DNA of 64,000 nucleotides, from positions 62,001 through 126,000 of the forward strand of contig NZ_JALXKS010000001.1 in assembly GCF_025144725.1 (NCBI RefSeq). The letters run 5' to 3'. Positions within the stretch are counted from its first letter, which is position 1; every line of letters starts with the position of its first letter. Shown piece after piece: positions 21,810 through 31,060 of this stretch. Source of the stretch: Brevibacterium sp. p3-SID960 (GTDB lineage Bacteria > Actinomycetota > Actinomycetes > Actinomycetales > Brevibacteriaceae). A program made the position numbers and the translations under genes. The notes beneath the pieces were generated by a model. That model was not told the DNA's origin and made no database searches. It worked only from the letters and a program-made list of their open reading frames with translations.

Positions 21810-24125
21810 TCAGCCGCGCTGGATGCCCTCCAGGTTGCGCAGCAGTCCCTCCTGCCCGGTGGCATCCCGGACGGTGAAGGTGGTGCCGTTGTCCGACAGC
21901 GCCAGGAACCACTCACCGGGGGTGACGGTGAACAGCGGCCGGCCGGTGCTCGGGTCGATCGCTTCGCGCGGCTCCGGGACGGCGAACCAGAACGGCTGAG
22001 CCTGGCCCGAGGGCACGGCCTGGGCCGATTCGCCGGTGTCGGTCGTCGACTCGGCTGCCGGGCTCCACGCCTGGGTCGGCTGGTCGAGCGACGGATCGTC
22101 GGTGACGACAGGCTCACCTGCAGCAACGGTCTGCTCGCTGTCGACGAGATCGCTGGCGGCGGTGCTGCCGGAGGTGCTGCCAGAACCGGTCACTGCCGCA
22201 CCCGAGGTGTCGCGCTCGTAGGCCCGGAACCACTGGGTTGGCTCGTTCGGATCATCGCTGGCCTGCTGCTCGCCGCGCACACGCGCCTCCCGGCGGGTGG
22301 CCGGCTGGTCGGCTGCCGGTTCGCTTGCCGCCGGCACCGCGGTATCCGCGCCCGAGGTGTCGGCAGCTGCGGTGCCGAAGCCGCTGGCGTCGACCGGCTG
22401 GCGGTCGGCTTCAGCTGCCGCTGTGCGCTCGGTCTCGGTCTGGTCAGCAGTATCGCCTGACTCGGCGGTCGCTGCGGTCTCATCACCGGCAGCTGCCGCT
22501 GTGCGCTCGGTCTCGGTCGGATCCGTGCTCTCAGCAGGCGCCTCGCTTACGGACGCGGCCGATTCTTCGCTGACGGTCTCAGCGGGAGCACCGCGGACGG
22601 TGTCGGCGACGACGGTGCGATCGGCATCGTCGAGGTCAGCGCCTGCCGGGCTCTGTGCAGCCGCTTCGCCAGCGTCGTGCTCGGCTGCCGGTTCAGCGAC
22701 TGCAGCATCACTGACGTCTGCGCTGTGGGTGCGGCCACCGGCCATGAACGCCTGAGTCGGCTCACTCTGCGCGTGCTCAGGAGCATCAGCGCTGTGGCTC
22801 CCGAGGTAGGCCTGGCCGTCGCCTGACACCTGCTGTTGACGCGGCTCCTCACCGGCGGCGAAGTCACCGGCCTGCCCGTCGGTGTCACTGGCATTCATGC
22901 CGATGCCGGTGGCTGCGGCTCCAGCCGCGCCGGCCCCAACGGCACCGGCGATGGCATCAGAGCCCTGGGTGCCGGAATCAGCACCCGGGGCCTCACCGGC
23001 TGCCGGCTGAGAGCCGTATGCCTGCTGCTGCGCGTCAGAACCGGCCGGCTGAAAGCCGTAGGCCTGCGGCTGCGAACCGTAGGCTTGCGGGTCGGCGTAG
23101 CCAGCGGACATCGCGCCAGCCTGCTGCTGGTCGGCAGCGGCGTAGCCTGGCTGAGCGCCGAACTGGTCCTGCTGGCCGAACTGGCCCTGACCGGACTGGT
23201 CCTGGCCGGCCTGCTGGTCCATCTGGGACTGAGCACCGTACTGGTCGTACTGAACGTGCGGAACGTGCGGCTGGGCCTGTTGGCTGAGTCCCGGAGCGGT
23301 CGACGCGGCATCGCGCGAAACCGGGCGGGCCTTCGGGTGTGCCTGACTGTCCGGCCGCTGGGCGAACTCAGCGGCGAAGAACGGCAGCATCGTGAAGACA
23401 CCGGCGAAGAAGGACACAAGCGCTCCGACGAAGGCGAAGTAGGCTCCGATGTGCCAGGCAGACATCGAGAACACCGTCAGTGCGATCTCGAGGGCGCAGG
23501 TGGCGAAAGCCACCGATGTCAGCACCGAGATGAGCTGATCGGGGCTGAGCGAGCCGATGCGCTGTGGGAAGCCGCGCACCGTCTTATTCAGCAGCGTGAT
23601 GACCCCGGCGATGATGAGCAGCAGCGGCCACATGAGAACGATCTGCCAGCCGTACCTGCTCGTCATGAGGAAGGTGTTCTCAAGCCCGTAGCCGAAACCG
23701 TACATATCGCGCCAGAACGGAGTGATGAGCGAGATGAGCCCGAAGAGCGCACCGACGAGAAGCAGGATGTCGCGCAGCGTCAGCGGCCCGAGCAGTCCGC
23801 CACCAGGCCGACGCGGGGCCGCGCTCTGCTGCGGGTAGCCTCCAGGGCCGTATCCGGCGCCGGGCTGGCTGCCATAGGCGGCCGGCATCTGGCTGCCGTA
23901 GCCAGCCTGCTGCTGATCCCACTGCGCGGGCTGCGGCGCCTGGCCCTGCGGCTGGCCGTAAGTCTGACCCTGGCTGCCGTACGCGCCCGGGTTCTGGCTG
24001 CCGTAGGCTGCGGGATCCTGTCCGCCGTAACCGGCGCCGTATCCAGCGCCGGGCTGGCTGCCGTAGGCAGACACCGGCTGGTGCGGATCCTGCTGCTGTC
24101 CACCAGGCTGGTAGGGGGTGCTCAT
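21810..24125 (-). CDS. Large membrane protein with YGSQ repeats and a conserved C-terminal domain, function unknown
   Basis: A 771-residue protein I do not recognise. Residues 1-105 are Gln/Gly/Tyr-rich with at least seven YGSQ units. Residues about 115-255 contain four hydrophobic helices. About 260-700 is disordered, Ala/Thr/Glu-rich, with Thr-Gln motifs (EPTQAF near 455, NEPTQWF near 625, DQPTQAW near 678). The last 65 residues are compact and aromatic (FWFAVPEPREAIDP, GEWFLAL, FTVRDATGQEGLLRN), predicted beta-rich. The pT-Q type motifs resemble FHA ligands phosphorylated by Ser/Thr kinases, an inference only. It is monocistronic, transcribed divergently from acs, with ATG 24125 after AGGAGAAC. 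An envelope or signalling scaffold is possible. Confidence 0.8.
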   Translation of the reverse strand: MSTPYQPGGQQQDPHQPVSAYGSQPGAGYGAGYGGQDPAAYGSQNPGAYGSQGQTYGQPQGQAPQPAQWDQQQAGYGSQMPAAYGSQPGAGYGPGGYPQQSAAPRRPGGGLLGPLTLRDILLLVGALFGLISLITPFWRDMYGFGYGLENTFLMTSRYGWQIVLMWPLLLIIAGVITLLNKTVRGFPQRIGSLSPDQLISVLTSVAFATCALEIALTVFSMSAWHIGAYFAFVGALVSFFAGVFTMLPFFAAEFAQRPDSQAHPKARPVSRDAASTAPGLSQQAQPHVPHVQYDQYGAQSQMDQQAGQDQSGQGQFGQQDQFGAQPGYAAADQQQAGAMSAGYADPQAYGSQPQAYGFQPAGSDAQQQAYGSQPAAGEAPGADSGTQGSDAIAGAVGAGAAGAAATGIGMNASDTDGQAGDFAAGEEPRQQQVSGDGQAYLGSHSADAPEHAQSEPTQAFMAGGRTHSADVSDAAVAEPAAEHDAGEAAAQSPAGADLDDADRTVVADTVRGAPAETVSEESAASVSEAPAESTDPTETERTAAAAGDETAATAESGDTADQTETERTAAAEADRQPVDASGFGTAAADTSGADTAVPAASEPAADQPATRREARVRGEQQASDDPNEPTQWFRAYERDTSGAAVTGSGSTSGSTAASDLVDSEQTVAAGEPVVTDDPSLDQPTQAWSPAAESTTDTGESAQAVPSGQAQPFWFAVPEPREAIDPSTGRPLFTVTPGEWFLALSDNGTTFTVRDATGQEGLLRNLEGIQRG

Positions 24126-24351
24126 GATCGGAAGTTCTCCTCAGTCGTTGTGACCTGGCACGGTGGCCGAGTCTCAGTCCCACGGCCCACCGCCGGCCTG
24201 CTCGGCCTCCCGGCGCCCCGCGGTCCTTCGCTGGACGTAAGCATGTCGAGGGCTAGCTTACCGACATCACCCCTTGTCGACGCCAGCCTGCTGCCGTTTC
24301 CCACACTGTGGCCGAATGAGATCGGCAGTCTTAACCGGTGAGAGAATTCGA

Positions 24352-24367
24352 TGTAAGGTGCACCACA
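24352..24367 (+). promoter_or_regulatory. CRP/GlxR-like site upstream of acs
   Basis: TGTAA-GGTGCA-CCACA agrees with TGTGA-N6-TCACA at 8 of 10 conserved positions and lies 41 nt before the acs start codon. acs is a known CRP/GlxR target in several bacteria. The neighbouring crp gene makes this plausible; binding is inferred. Confidence 0.5.
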
Positions 24368-24408
24368 GAGGCATTTGTTCCAACTCGCCAATGATGTCGG
24401 AGGCACAC

Positions 24409-26349
24409 ATGACAGACCAGAGCCCGCAGCACGCAGACCAGGCCTTCCCGCCACCGGAGGAGTTCAAGCGCAGCGCCAACGTCACCGCAGACGAGTACGA
24501 CAGAGCTGCAGCTGACCCACTCGCCTTCTGGGCGGAGAAGTCACGTGAGCTGCTCGACTGGGAGACCGACTTCTCCGAAACGCTCGACTGGTCCGACCCG
24601 CCCTTCGCCAAGTGGTTCGTCGGCGGCCGCCTCAACGTCGCCTACAACTGCCTCGACCGCCACGTCGAAGCCGGCAACGGCGACCGCGTCGCCATCCACT
24701 TCGAGGGCGAGCCCGGCGACTCGCGCACCTACACCTATGCCGAGCTCACCGCCGAGGTGTGCAAGGCCGCGAACATGCTCACCGGTCTCGGTGTGAAGTC
24801 CGGCGACCGGGTCGCCATCTACATGCCGATGGTGCCGGAGGCGACGATCGCCATGCTCGCCTGCGCCCGCCTCGGCGCCGCCCATTCGGTCGTCTTCGGC
24901 GGGTTCTCCTCCGATGCGCTGCACTCGCGGATCATGGACGCCGAGGCGGAGGTCGTCATCACCGCCGACGGCGGATACCGGCGTGGCAAGCCGTCCTCGC
25001 TCAAACCGGCCGTCGACGAGGCGCTCGCCAAGGGTGACACCCCTGTCAAGCACGTCGTCGTCGTCGAGCGCGCGAAGAACGACATCGAGATGGTCTCCGG
25101 CCGCGACCAGTACTGGCACGATCTGATGGGCCGGCAGCCGGAAACCCACGAGGTCGAGTTCTTCGACTCCGAGCATCCCCTGTTCATCCTCTACACCTCG
25201 GGCACCACCGGCAAGCCCAAGGGCATCCTGCACACCTCCGGCGGCTACCTCACCCAGGTGCTGTATTCGATGCAGGCGAGCTTCGACATCAAACCGGAGA
25301 CCGACGTCTTCTGGTGCACCGCCGACGTCGGCTGGATCACCGGCCATTCCTACGTCGCCTACGGCCCGCTGGCCGCAGGTGCCACCCAGGTCATCTACGA
25401 GGGCACCCCGGACTCCCCGCACCGCGGCCGCTGGTGGGAGGTCGTCGAGAAGTACAAGGTCTCGATCTTCTACGCCGCACCGACCGCAATCCGGGCGTGC
25501 ATGAAGTGGGGTCGGGAGCACGCGCAGAAGTTCGACCTGTCCTCGCTGCGGCTGCTCGGCTCGGTCGGCGAGCCGATCAACCCCGAGGCGTGGCTGTGGT
25601 ACCACGAGGTGATCGGCGGCGGGCGCTGCCCGATCGTCGACACGTGGTGGCAGACCGAAACCGGTGCGCACATGATCGTCCCGCTTCCGGGGGCCCTGGA
25701 CCTCAAGCCGGGCTCGGCCCAGCGCCCGCTGCCGGGCATCAGCGCCCAGGTCGTCGACGAAGCTGGCCACCCGTGTGAGGCAGATGCCGCCGGCTTCCTC
25801 ACGATCACCGAACCGTGGCCGGCGATGCTGCGCGGCATCTACAAGGACCCCGAGCGGTTCAAGGAGACCTACTGGTCGCAGGTCGAAGGCCAGTACTTCG
25901 CCGGTGACGGCGCGCGCTTCGACTCCGACGGCGACATCTGGTTCCTCGGCCGCATCGACGACGTCATGAACGTCTCCGGCCACCGCCTGTCGACTGCAGA
26001 GATCGAGTCTGCGCTCGTCTCCCACCCCGACGTCGCCGAGTCCGCTGTCGTCGGCGCCGCCGACGAGACCTCCGGCCAGGCCGTCATCGCCTTCGTCGTG
26101 CTGCGCGGCAAGGCCACCGAGGACGACGACACCGCCGAGGCGCTGCAGAACCACGTGCGCCGCGAGATCGGTCCGATCGCCAAGCCCAAGCAGGTGTTCA
26201 TCGTCGACGAGCTGCCCAAGACCCGCTCCGGCAAGATCATGCGCCGCCTTCTCAAGGACGTCGCGGAGAACCGCGGCATCGGCAACACGACGACCCTGGC
26301 TGACGCCTCGGTCATGGACGTCATCGCCAGCCGCGTCGCCGAGGGCTGA
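24409..26349 (+). CDS. acs: Acetyl-CoA synthetase (acetate-CoA ligase)
   Basis: A 646-residue enzyme that converts acetate, ATP and CoA to acetyl-CoA via acetyl-AMP. Motifs include [11 protein letters not shown] from residue 261, the TWWQTETG adenylate motif near 412, and the C-terminal [11 protein letters not shown] with Lys609, the site of regulatory acetylation in Acs. The N-terminal family domain begins around residue 40. Start ATG at 24409 follows GGAGG. Its CRP-like site suggests induction under carbon limitation. The nearby sirtuin gene (50-51 kb) could deacetylate Lys609, an inference from family roles. Confidence 0.97.
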   Translation: MTDQSPQHADQAFPPPEEFKRSANVTADEYDRAAADPLAFWAEKSRELLDWETDFSETLDWSDPPFAKWFVGGRLNVAYNCLDRHVEAGNGDRVAIHFEGEPGDSRTYTYAELTAEVCKAANMLTGLGVKSGDRVAIYMPMVPEATIAMLACARLGAAHSVVFGGFSSDALHSRIMDAEAEVVITADGGYRRGKPSSLKPAVDEALAKGDTPVKHVVVVERAKNDIEMVSGRDQYWHDLMGRQPETHEVEFFDSEHPLFILYTSGTTGKPKGILHTSGGYLTQVLYSMQASFDIKPETDVFWCTADVGWITGHSYVAYGPLAAGATQVIYEGTPDSPHRGRWWEVVEKYKVSIFYAAPTAIRACMKWGREHAQKFDLSSLRLLGSVGEPINPEAWLWYHEVIGGGRCPIVDTWWQTETGAHMIVPLPGALDLKPGSAQRPLPGISAQVVDEAGHPCEADAAGFLTITEPWPAMLRGIYKDPERFKETYWSQVEGQYFAGDGARFDSDGDIWFLGRIDDVMNVSGHRLSTAEIESALVSHPDVAESAVVGAADETSGQAVIAFVVLRGKATEDDDTAEALQNHVRREIGPIAKPKQVFIVDELPKTRSGKIMRRLLKDVAENRGIGNTTTLADASVMDVIASRVAEG

Positions 26350-26573
26350 GATCTACCCGGCCAGCCGCCGCCTCGGGCACGGAGCCGGGACCGCAGCAGC
26401 TGGTCCCAGCCCGCGCCCGAAAGGCGGCACGCCAGCGCCGGAGCCCTTGGGAGCGGGCCGCTGACCGGTGGTTTCGCAGATTTCTGCGCGTCCCGGCGTT
26501 TGTCAGGCGGGCAGAACGCATTAGGCTAGAGCACAAGCAGCGTTACCCATTCCTCATCTATGAAGGAGCCAGC
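26350..26573 (+). promoter_or_regulatory. Gap between acs and the holin-like gene
   Basis: 224 nt without a gene. It has one copy of the dispersed CCGCCTCGGGCACGG motif (26368-26382) and a probable promoter with TAGGCT (26522-26527). The Shine-Dalgarno GAAGGAG precedes the next start. Confidence 0.35.
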
Positions 26574-26981
26574 ATGTCCGAGCGGTCGATCTCCCAGCTC
26601 ATCAAAGACATCCAAGCTGATGGCCAAGCACTCGTCCAGGAGGAGTCGGCCCTCGCGAAGGCCGAGGTCACCGAGGGTGTCAAGAAGCTTGGCATCGGTG
26701 CCGGTCTGGCGATCGCCGGACTGTTCCTGCTGTTCCTCGGCTCGCTTGTCGTCACCTTCCTGCTCGTAGCCGTCTTCCACGAGGGCGTCGGGCTGTCGTG
26801 GTGGCTCAGCGCCCTCATCGTCTTCGGCATCCTGCTCGTGCTCGCGCTCATCCTCGTCGGCATCGCCGTGCCGTTCCTCAAGAACGGCAACCCGACCCCG
26901 CAGTCGGCGATCAGCTCCGGCAAGTCGACGCTCAACGCGTTCAAGCGCGCTCTGACCAACCCCTCGGGCCCCCGCGTCTGA
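26574..26981 (+). CDS. Phage-holin-family (Holin-X type) membrane protein
   Basis: A 135-residue protein with a basic/amphipathic N-terminus and two hydrophobic helices (about 42-67 and 77-103). It matches the actinobacterial Holin-X/phage holin 3_6 family, which is chromosomal and widespread and usually not part of a prophage. No lysin or other phage gene is nearby, so a housekeeping envelope role is more likely; the function is unknown. A bidirectional terminator follows. Confidence 0.8.
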   Translation: MSERSISQLIKDIQADGQALVQEESALAKAEVTEGVKKLGIGAGLAIAGLFLLFLGSLVVTFLLVAVFHEGVGLSWWLSALIVFGILLVLALILVGIAVPFLKNGNPTPQSAISSGKSTLNAFKRALTNPSGPRV

Positions 26982-27078
26982 GTTCGGCTCCCGAGGCGCC
27001 GGTTCCGCTCTCGAGGCGGCGGTCCCGGTCCTGAGGCGGGTTCCGGCTCCCACGTTGTAAGCCTGTGAGAGCCTGCGG

Positions 27079-27113
27079 CTGAAGCCTGCATCCTGTACGG
27101 ATGCAGGCTTCAG
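27079..27113. terminator. Bidirectional terminator
   Basis: A perfect 15 bp inverted repeat (27079-27093 with 27099-27113) with loop TGTAC lies between the convergent holin-like and Nudix genes. Confidence 0.85.
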
Positions 27114-27131
27114 TCGTCTCTGAGGTGCAGG

Positions 27132-27839
27132 TCAGAGCTCGATATCGATCTGGGCGGCGCGATCCCAGTCGCGTGCCCAGCCCATCTCCTCGAGAGCGAA
27201 CTCCAGCAGCGCTGCGGTGAAGCCCCACACACGCAGCACGCCGACATCGAAAGCCGGGGTGCGATACGAGCGATCCGGTGCGGTGAAGGTGCCGCGGTTC
27301 TCCGGAGCGACGAGGTCGGCGACCGGCACCCGGTAGACGCGGGAGGACTCCCCGTGGTCGACGACCCACACGTTCGAGGGGTTCTGCCACCACGCCAGGA
27401 CCGGGGTGACCTCGAAGGAGCTGACCGGGATGTAGAGCGGGTCGAGTGTGCCGACGACTTCGACGCCGTCGGGATCGAGTCCGGTCTCCTCCTCCGCCTC
27501 ACGCAGCGCCGCAGCGATCTCGTCGGCATCCTCAGGATCGCGCGCGCCGCCGGGGAAGGCGACCTGGTTGGGGTGGTGACGAAGCTTCGCTGAGCGCTGC
27601 AGCAGCAGCACGTCGACATCGGCGACACCGAGGCGTTCGAGCCGGTCCTGCTCCCGGCGGCCGGCGAGTGTGCGCGGGGCCTGCCCGCGGCCGAACAGCA
27701 TGAGCACGGAGGCGTCGCGCACCGGTGCATCGTCCTTTTTGTGCGCCCGCCGCATCCACTCCTCGTTTCCGCCGGATTCGGCCAGCCGCGCGAGCGCGGA
27801 CTTGACCGGGTCACCGGGGCTCGGCACCCACATGCTCAC
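27132..27839 (-). CDS. Nudix hydrolase, CoA-pyrophosphatase type
   Basis: A 235-residue Nudix protein. The box FPGGARDPEDAD-(I)-AAALREAEEETGL gives the G-x5-E/D-x7-R-E-U-x-E-E-x-G-U pattern near residues 96-118 with all metal-binding Glu present. Preceding LLLQRSAKLRHHPNQVAFPGG is the UPF0035 motif of CoA-diphosphatases such as NudL. It probably cleaves CoA or related nucleotides to 3',5'-ADP and phosphopantetheine. The GTG start at 27839 overlaps the nth stop (GTGA); an ATG at 27833 is an alternative. This is the order nth-Nudix of Rv3674c-Rv3672c. Confidence 0.87.
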   Translation of the reverse strand: MSMWVPSPGDPVKSALARLAESGGNEEWMRRAHKKDDAPVRDASVLMLFGRGQAPRTLAGRREQDRLERLGVADVDVLLLQRSAKLRHHPNQVAFPGGARDPEDADEIAAALREAEEETGLDPDGVEVVGTLDPLYIPVSSFEVTPVLAWWQNPSNVWVVDHGESSRVYRVPVADLVAPENRGTFTAPDRSYRTPAFDVGVLRVWGFTAALLEFALEEMGWARDWDRAAQIDIEL

Positions 27840-28678
27840 GCCCGCACCTCGGGGTCAGAGGCGCCGGCCGCGGGCTGTTCAGCGATCCCGGGGCCGGCAT
27901 CACCGTCGGATTCAGCGTCGACGCGCGGCTGCTCGGGCTCGGCCCTTGGGGCCATCTCGAAGCGCAGCATCCTCTCCGCCTTGGCGGGGTCGAGCTCGCC
28001 GATGCCGAAGCTCGGGCACAGCTTGGCGATCGGACACGCTCCGCAGGCCGGGCGGCGCGAATGGCAGATCCGGCGTCCGTGGAAGATCATCCGGTGCGAC
28101 AGCAGTGTCAGGTCCTTCTTCGGAAACAGCGCCACGACATCGGCTTCGACCTTCGCCGGGTCCTCATGCGTGGTGAACCCCATTCGGCGGGCGAGCCGGC
28201 CCAGATGCGTATCGACGGTCAGCCCGGGAATATCGAAGGCGTTGCCGAGCACCACATTGGCCGTCTTCACTCCTGTGCCCGGCAGGCTCACGAGGTCCTT
28301 CTGGTTCGCCGGGACCTCGCCGCCGAACCGGTCGACGAGCTCGCCTGCGAGCCGCACGATGTTCTTCGCCTTCGACCGGTAGAACCCGGTCGAGCGGATG
28401 AGCTGCTCAACGTCCTCGATCCGGGCAGCGGCCAGCCCCTCGGCGTCGGGGAACGCCGCGAACAGGCCCGGGGTCACCGAATTCACCCGGATGTCGGTCG
28501 TCTGCGCCGACAGGACCGTCGCCACGAGCAGCTGGAACGGGGTCTCGAAGTCCAGCTCGCAGCGGGCGTTCGGGTACACCTCGGCCAGAATCCGGTGGAT
28601 CTTCCGCGCCCGCCGCGTCCGCCCCAGCGGCGTCTCCTTGGCGAACCGGCGCGCACTCTTCTCCGCGACACTCAGCAT
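27836..28678 (-). CDS. nth: Endonuclease III
   Basis: A 280-residue base-excision repair glycosylase/AP lyase. The helix-hairpin-helix LPGTGVKTANVVLGNAF contains the catalytic Lys, and VDTHLGRL the catalytic Asp. The iron-sulfur site is C-x6-C-x2-C-x5-C (CHSRRPACGACPIAKLC). A C-terminal acidic tail of about 45 residues is extra to the E. coli length. The ATG at 28678 is chosen; GGGAGG is only one base before it, so start confidence is moderate. It is divergent from crp. Confidence 0.94.
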   Translation of the reverse strand: MLSVAEKSARRFAKETPLGRTRRARKIHRILAEVYPNARCELDFETPFQLLVATVLSAQTTDIRVNSVTPGLFAAFPDAEGLAAARIEDVEQLIRSTGFYRSKAKNIVRLAGELVDRFGGEVPANQKDLVSLPGTGVKTANVVLGNAFDIPGLTVDTHLGRLARRMGFTTHEDPAKVEADVVALFPKKDLTLLSHRMIFHGRRICHSRRPACGACPIAKLCPSFGIGELDPAKAERMLRFEMAPRAEPEQPRVDAESDGDAGPGIAEQPAAGASDPEVRA

Positions 28679-29004
28679 GCCTCCCACCTTATCGATCCCC
28701 GCGGTCGATCCCTGCCGCCCGAGGCGTAGGTCGCCCGCCCCACTCAGGTCGCCACCGCCTCGGGCACGGGGGTCACAGCGCCCGAGCGGAGGTGCGGACC
28801 GCCTCGGGCACGGGGAGTCCACCGGCTCTGGAGCAGGGGTGGCAACCGCCTCGGTCACGGTGCATTTCAGCTTGTGGAGAACTCTGTTCCGCAGCGCGGC
28901 CAAACCCGCGCTCGCGAACCGGGCGCCTGTTAGGATCGCACATGCTCCACGGGCCGGTAACAGGCATGACGCAGGCATGACGCCGGCACCGGCATCAAGT
29001 AGAG
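28679..29004 (+). other. Gap between nth and crp with dispersed CCGCCTCGG motifs
   Basis: About 330 nt without a gene. It holds at least three copies of a motif close to accgcctcgggcacgg (near 28755, 28798, 28846) and a related cccgaggcg near 28718. A -10-like TAGAGT lies at 29000-29005 just before the CRP-like site. Possible promoter of crp; otherwise repeat-rich spacer. Confidence 0.5.
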
Positions 29005-29020
29005 TGTGCGGTGGGACACA
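29005..29020 (+). promoter_or_regulatory. CRP-like site in the crp promoter
   Basis: TGTGC-GGTGGG-ACACA differs from TGTGA-N6-TCACA at two symmetric positions (TGTG-N8-CACA is exact). It ends 41 nt before the crp start, where it could mediate autoregulation. Confidence 0.5.
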
Positions 29021-29061
29021 TCGGCGACAAACGTATGTGAGGGAAGACCTCAGGAGGAACT

Positions 29062-29739
29062 GTGGATATCGAAGTAGTCCGGAATGCCACGCTGTTTGCG
29101 GGTCTTGATGATGAATCGACGAGTGCGCTGCTGAAATTCATGAAGCCGCGCAGCCTGCGACGGGGCACCGTGCTGTTCCGCGAGGGTGATTCCGGCAACG
29201 AGCTCTACATCGTCTCCACCGGCAAGCTCAAGGTCGGCCGCGAATCGCCGGACGGCCGCGAGAACCTGCTGTCGGTCGTCGGCCCTGGTGAGATGATCGG
29301 TGAGCTGACACTGTTCGATCCGGGCTCCCGCTCGACGACGGTGACCGCTGTGTCGCAGACCGAGCTGCTGAGCCTGGAGCACAACGACCTCATGACCTGG
29401 CTCGAAGAACGCCCGCAGGCTGCGATGAACCTGCTGCGCGCGCTGGCTCAGCGCCTGCGCCGCACCAATGACACCGTGGGCGACCTCGTGTTCTCCGACG
29501 TGCCCGGCCGCGTGGCCAAGGCGCTGCTCGACTTGGCCGAGCGCTTCGGCAAGCAGGGCCCCGACGGCACGCTTGTCGCCCACGACCTGACGCAGGAAGA
29601 GCTCGCCCAGCTGGTCGGCGCCTCGCGTGAGACCGTCAACAAGGCCCTGGCCGACTTCGCCGCTCGCGGCTGGCTGCGTCTGGAGGCGCGCGCCGTCGTC
29701 ATCCTCGACCAGGAGCGCCTGAGCAACCGCGCCCACTGA
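29062..29739 (+). CDS. crp: CRP/GlxR family transcriptional regulator
   Basis: A 225-residue cAMP-responsive regulator. The cyclic-nucleotide pocket has GEMIGEL (77-83; Glu81) and R90-S91-T92-T93. The C-terminal winged helix has LTQEELAQLVGASRETVNKAL with the DNA-contacting Arg-Glu at 189-190. Such proteins control carbon metabolism and respiration globally; acs is one expected target and shares a site in this window. GTG start at 29062 after AGGAGG. It is the Rv3676 position. It is monocistronic with a terminator right after. Confidence 0.95.
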   Translation: MDIEVVRNATLFAGLDDESTSALLKFMKPRSLRRGTVLFREGDSGNELYIVSTGKLKVGRESPDGRENLLSVVGPGEMIGELTLFDPGSRSTTVTAVSQTELLSLEHNDLMTWLEERPQAAMNLLRALAQRLRRTNDTVGDLVFSDVPGRVAKALLDLAERFGKQGPDGTLVAHDLTQEELAQLVGASRETVNKALADFAARGWLRLEARAVVILDQERLSNRAH

Positions 29740-29762
29740 TCTGAGCTGCTGAACACAGCTGC

Positions 29763-29791
29763 GAACGCCCGGGCATGACGTCCGGGCGTTC
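29763..29791 (+). terminator. Terminator after crp
   Basis: A 10 bp perfect stem (GAACGCCCGG with CCGGGCGTTC) and a 9 nt loop, 23 nt after the crp stop. Confidence 0.8.
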
Positions 29792-29792
29792 T

Positions 29793-29960
29793 GCTGTCCA
29801 TGAGGCCGATCAGCTGTCCATGAGGCCGATCAGCTGTCCCTGGAGGCGCGTGATGTCGGTGAGGCGCGTGGCATCCGTGAGCGCATGTGGCTGGGTTGCG
29901 GCTCGGCCGCGGCTGGGTTGCGGCTCGGATGCGGGTGGGCCGCGGGTGGGCCGCGGCTGG
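29793..29960. repeat. Repeat-rich gap between crp and the MBL gene
   Basis: Two exact 20 nt tandem copies of gctgtccatgaggccgatca (29793-29812, 29813-29832) are followed by degenerate GCGGCTGGGT/GGGCCGCGG units up to the MBL stop. No gene is seen. Confidence 0.7.
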
Positions 29961-29968
29961 GTCGCCGG

Positions 29969-30745
29969 TTACGAGACCGAGCCGAGCTCGTTGATATAGG
30001 CCAGCTGCGCCCGTACGATCTGCAGGGCCGCCGGGCGCACCGAGTCGGGCACCTGAGCGTAGACGACGTCACAGATCTCCTCCGCCGAGGTGTGGCCGTC
30101 CTCCAGCAGCCCGCGCACCTGCTCGATGCGTTCGTGGCGGTGGCTGATGTAGTAGTCGAGCACCGCGGCGGGATCCGTGCGTGCTGGCCCGTGGGCCGGT
30201 TCGATGCGCTCGACCACCCCATCGCTCACGAGCCCGCGCAGGCGCGCGAGACTGGCCATGTAGTCCCCCACCGAGCCCTCCGGGTGGGCGATCATGGTCG
30301 TGCCCTCCCCGAGCACCGTGTCGCCGGTGAAGAGCGAGGAGCCGAAGAGCAGACTCACCGAATCCGAGGTGTGCCCTGGGGTGGCGAGGATCGTCACGGT
30401 ATCTCCATGGTCGGATCCGAAGGACAGCTGCTGGCCGTCAATGAGCGGGGCCGCTCCACGGCAGAACTCTGGCAGCACGGCATGACAGGCGGTGTCCGGA
30501 GCCCATTCGTCCACCGTGTGGAACATCTCCGTGTGATCGGCGTGCCGGTGGGTGAAGACGATGGCGGAGAGGCGCCGTCCGGCGATCGCATCGAGGATGT
30601 TCGCTCGGTGCTCGGCGAGCTCCGGGCCAGGGTCGATGAGCAGGGCTGAAGCATTGTCAGCACTGGTCAGCAGGTAGGTGTTCGTTCCCTCTAGCGTCAT
30701 CGCCGAAGGATTGTCTGCGGTGATCCGCAGCGTGCGCGCGGGCAT
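29969..30745 (-). CDS. MBL-fold metallo-hydrolase (Rv3677c type)
   Basis: A 258-residue metallo-beta-lactamase-fold protein. The metal motif T-H-x-H-x-D-H is at about 65-71 (FTHRHADHTEMF), with further ligands in TPGHTSDSV and the Asp in FTGDTVLG. After the core, a C-terminal helical extension (residues 190-258) resembles LACTB2-type hydrolases. The substrate is unknown; RNA or thioester hydrolysis are possibilities for this group. It lies convergent to crp, as in M. tuberculosis. Confidence 0.86.
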   Translation of the reverse strand: MPARTLRITADNPSAMTLEGTNTYLLTSADNASALLIDPGPELAEHRANILDAIAGRRLSAIVFTHRHADHTEMFHTVDEWAPDTACHAVLPEFCRGAAPLIDGQQLSFGSDHGDTVTILATPGHTSDSVSLLFGSSLFTGDTVLGEGTTMIAHPEGSVGDYMASLARLRGLVSDGVVERIEPAHGPARTDPAAVLDYYISHRHERIEQVRGLLEDGHTSAEEICDVVYAQVPDSVRPAALQIVRAQLAYINELGSVS

Positions 30746-31060
30746 CGTTGCCTCCCTTGCCGGAGCGTGTGCGGCTTCTGCCGGAGCGTGTGCGGCTTCG
30801 GCCGACTGAACTGTATGGCGACCCCGAAAGCGCTGGGATCCCGTGTGCTCGACAGTCTATCGGCACGCTCGGACACCGCATCCGGCGGCTGGTTCTCGAC
30901 CCAGCCACCACCGAGGGAAAAATTCTTCGAACTTTTTCTCAGCACGCTGACCAGGAACGACAGCGTCTTTCCTGTATGCGGTGTGCCGGGAGGCGTCGAT
31001 TCCGGGCGGATCTGCGGTGGCGACGTCCGTGCCTCACTCTAGATTGGAAGCAGATGCACC
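30746..31060 (+). other. Gap upstream of the 13E12 HNH gene
   Basis: 332 nt to the next start. It has two 21 nt tandem repeats (30759-30800, gccggagcgtgtgcggcttc core) and an AT-rich hairpin GAAAAA-N10-TTTTTC (30918-30939) with TTCGAA inside, unusual in this GC-rich sequence. The rest has no recognisable element. Confidence 0.5.

Noticed and set aside
26574-26981. Prophage holin
   Set aside because: The Holin-X family is widespread on actinobacterial chromosomes and no lysin, capsid or integrase is nearby.
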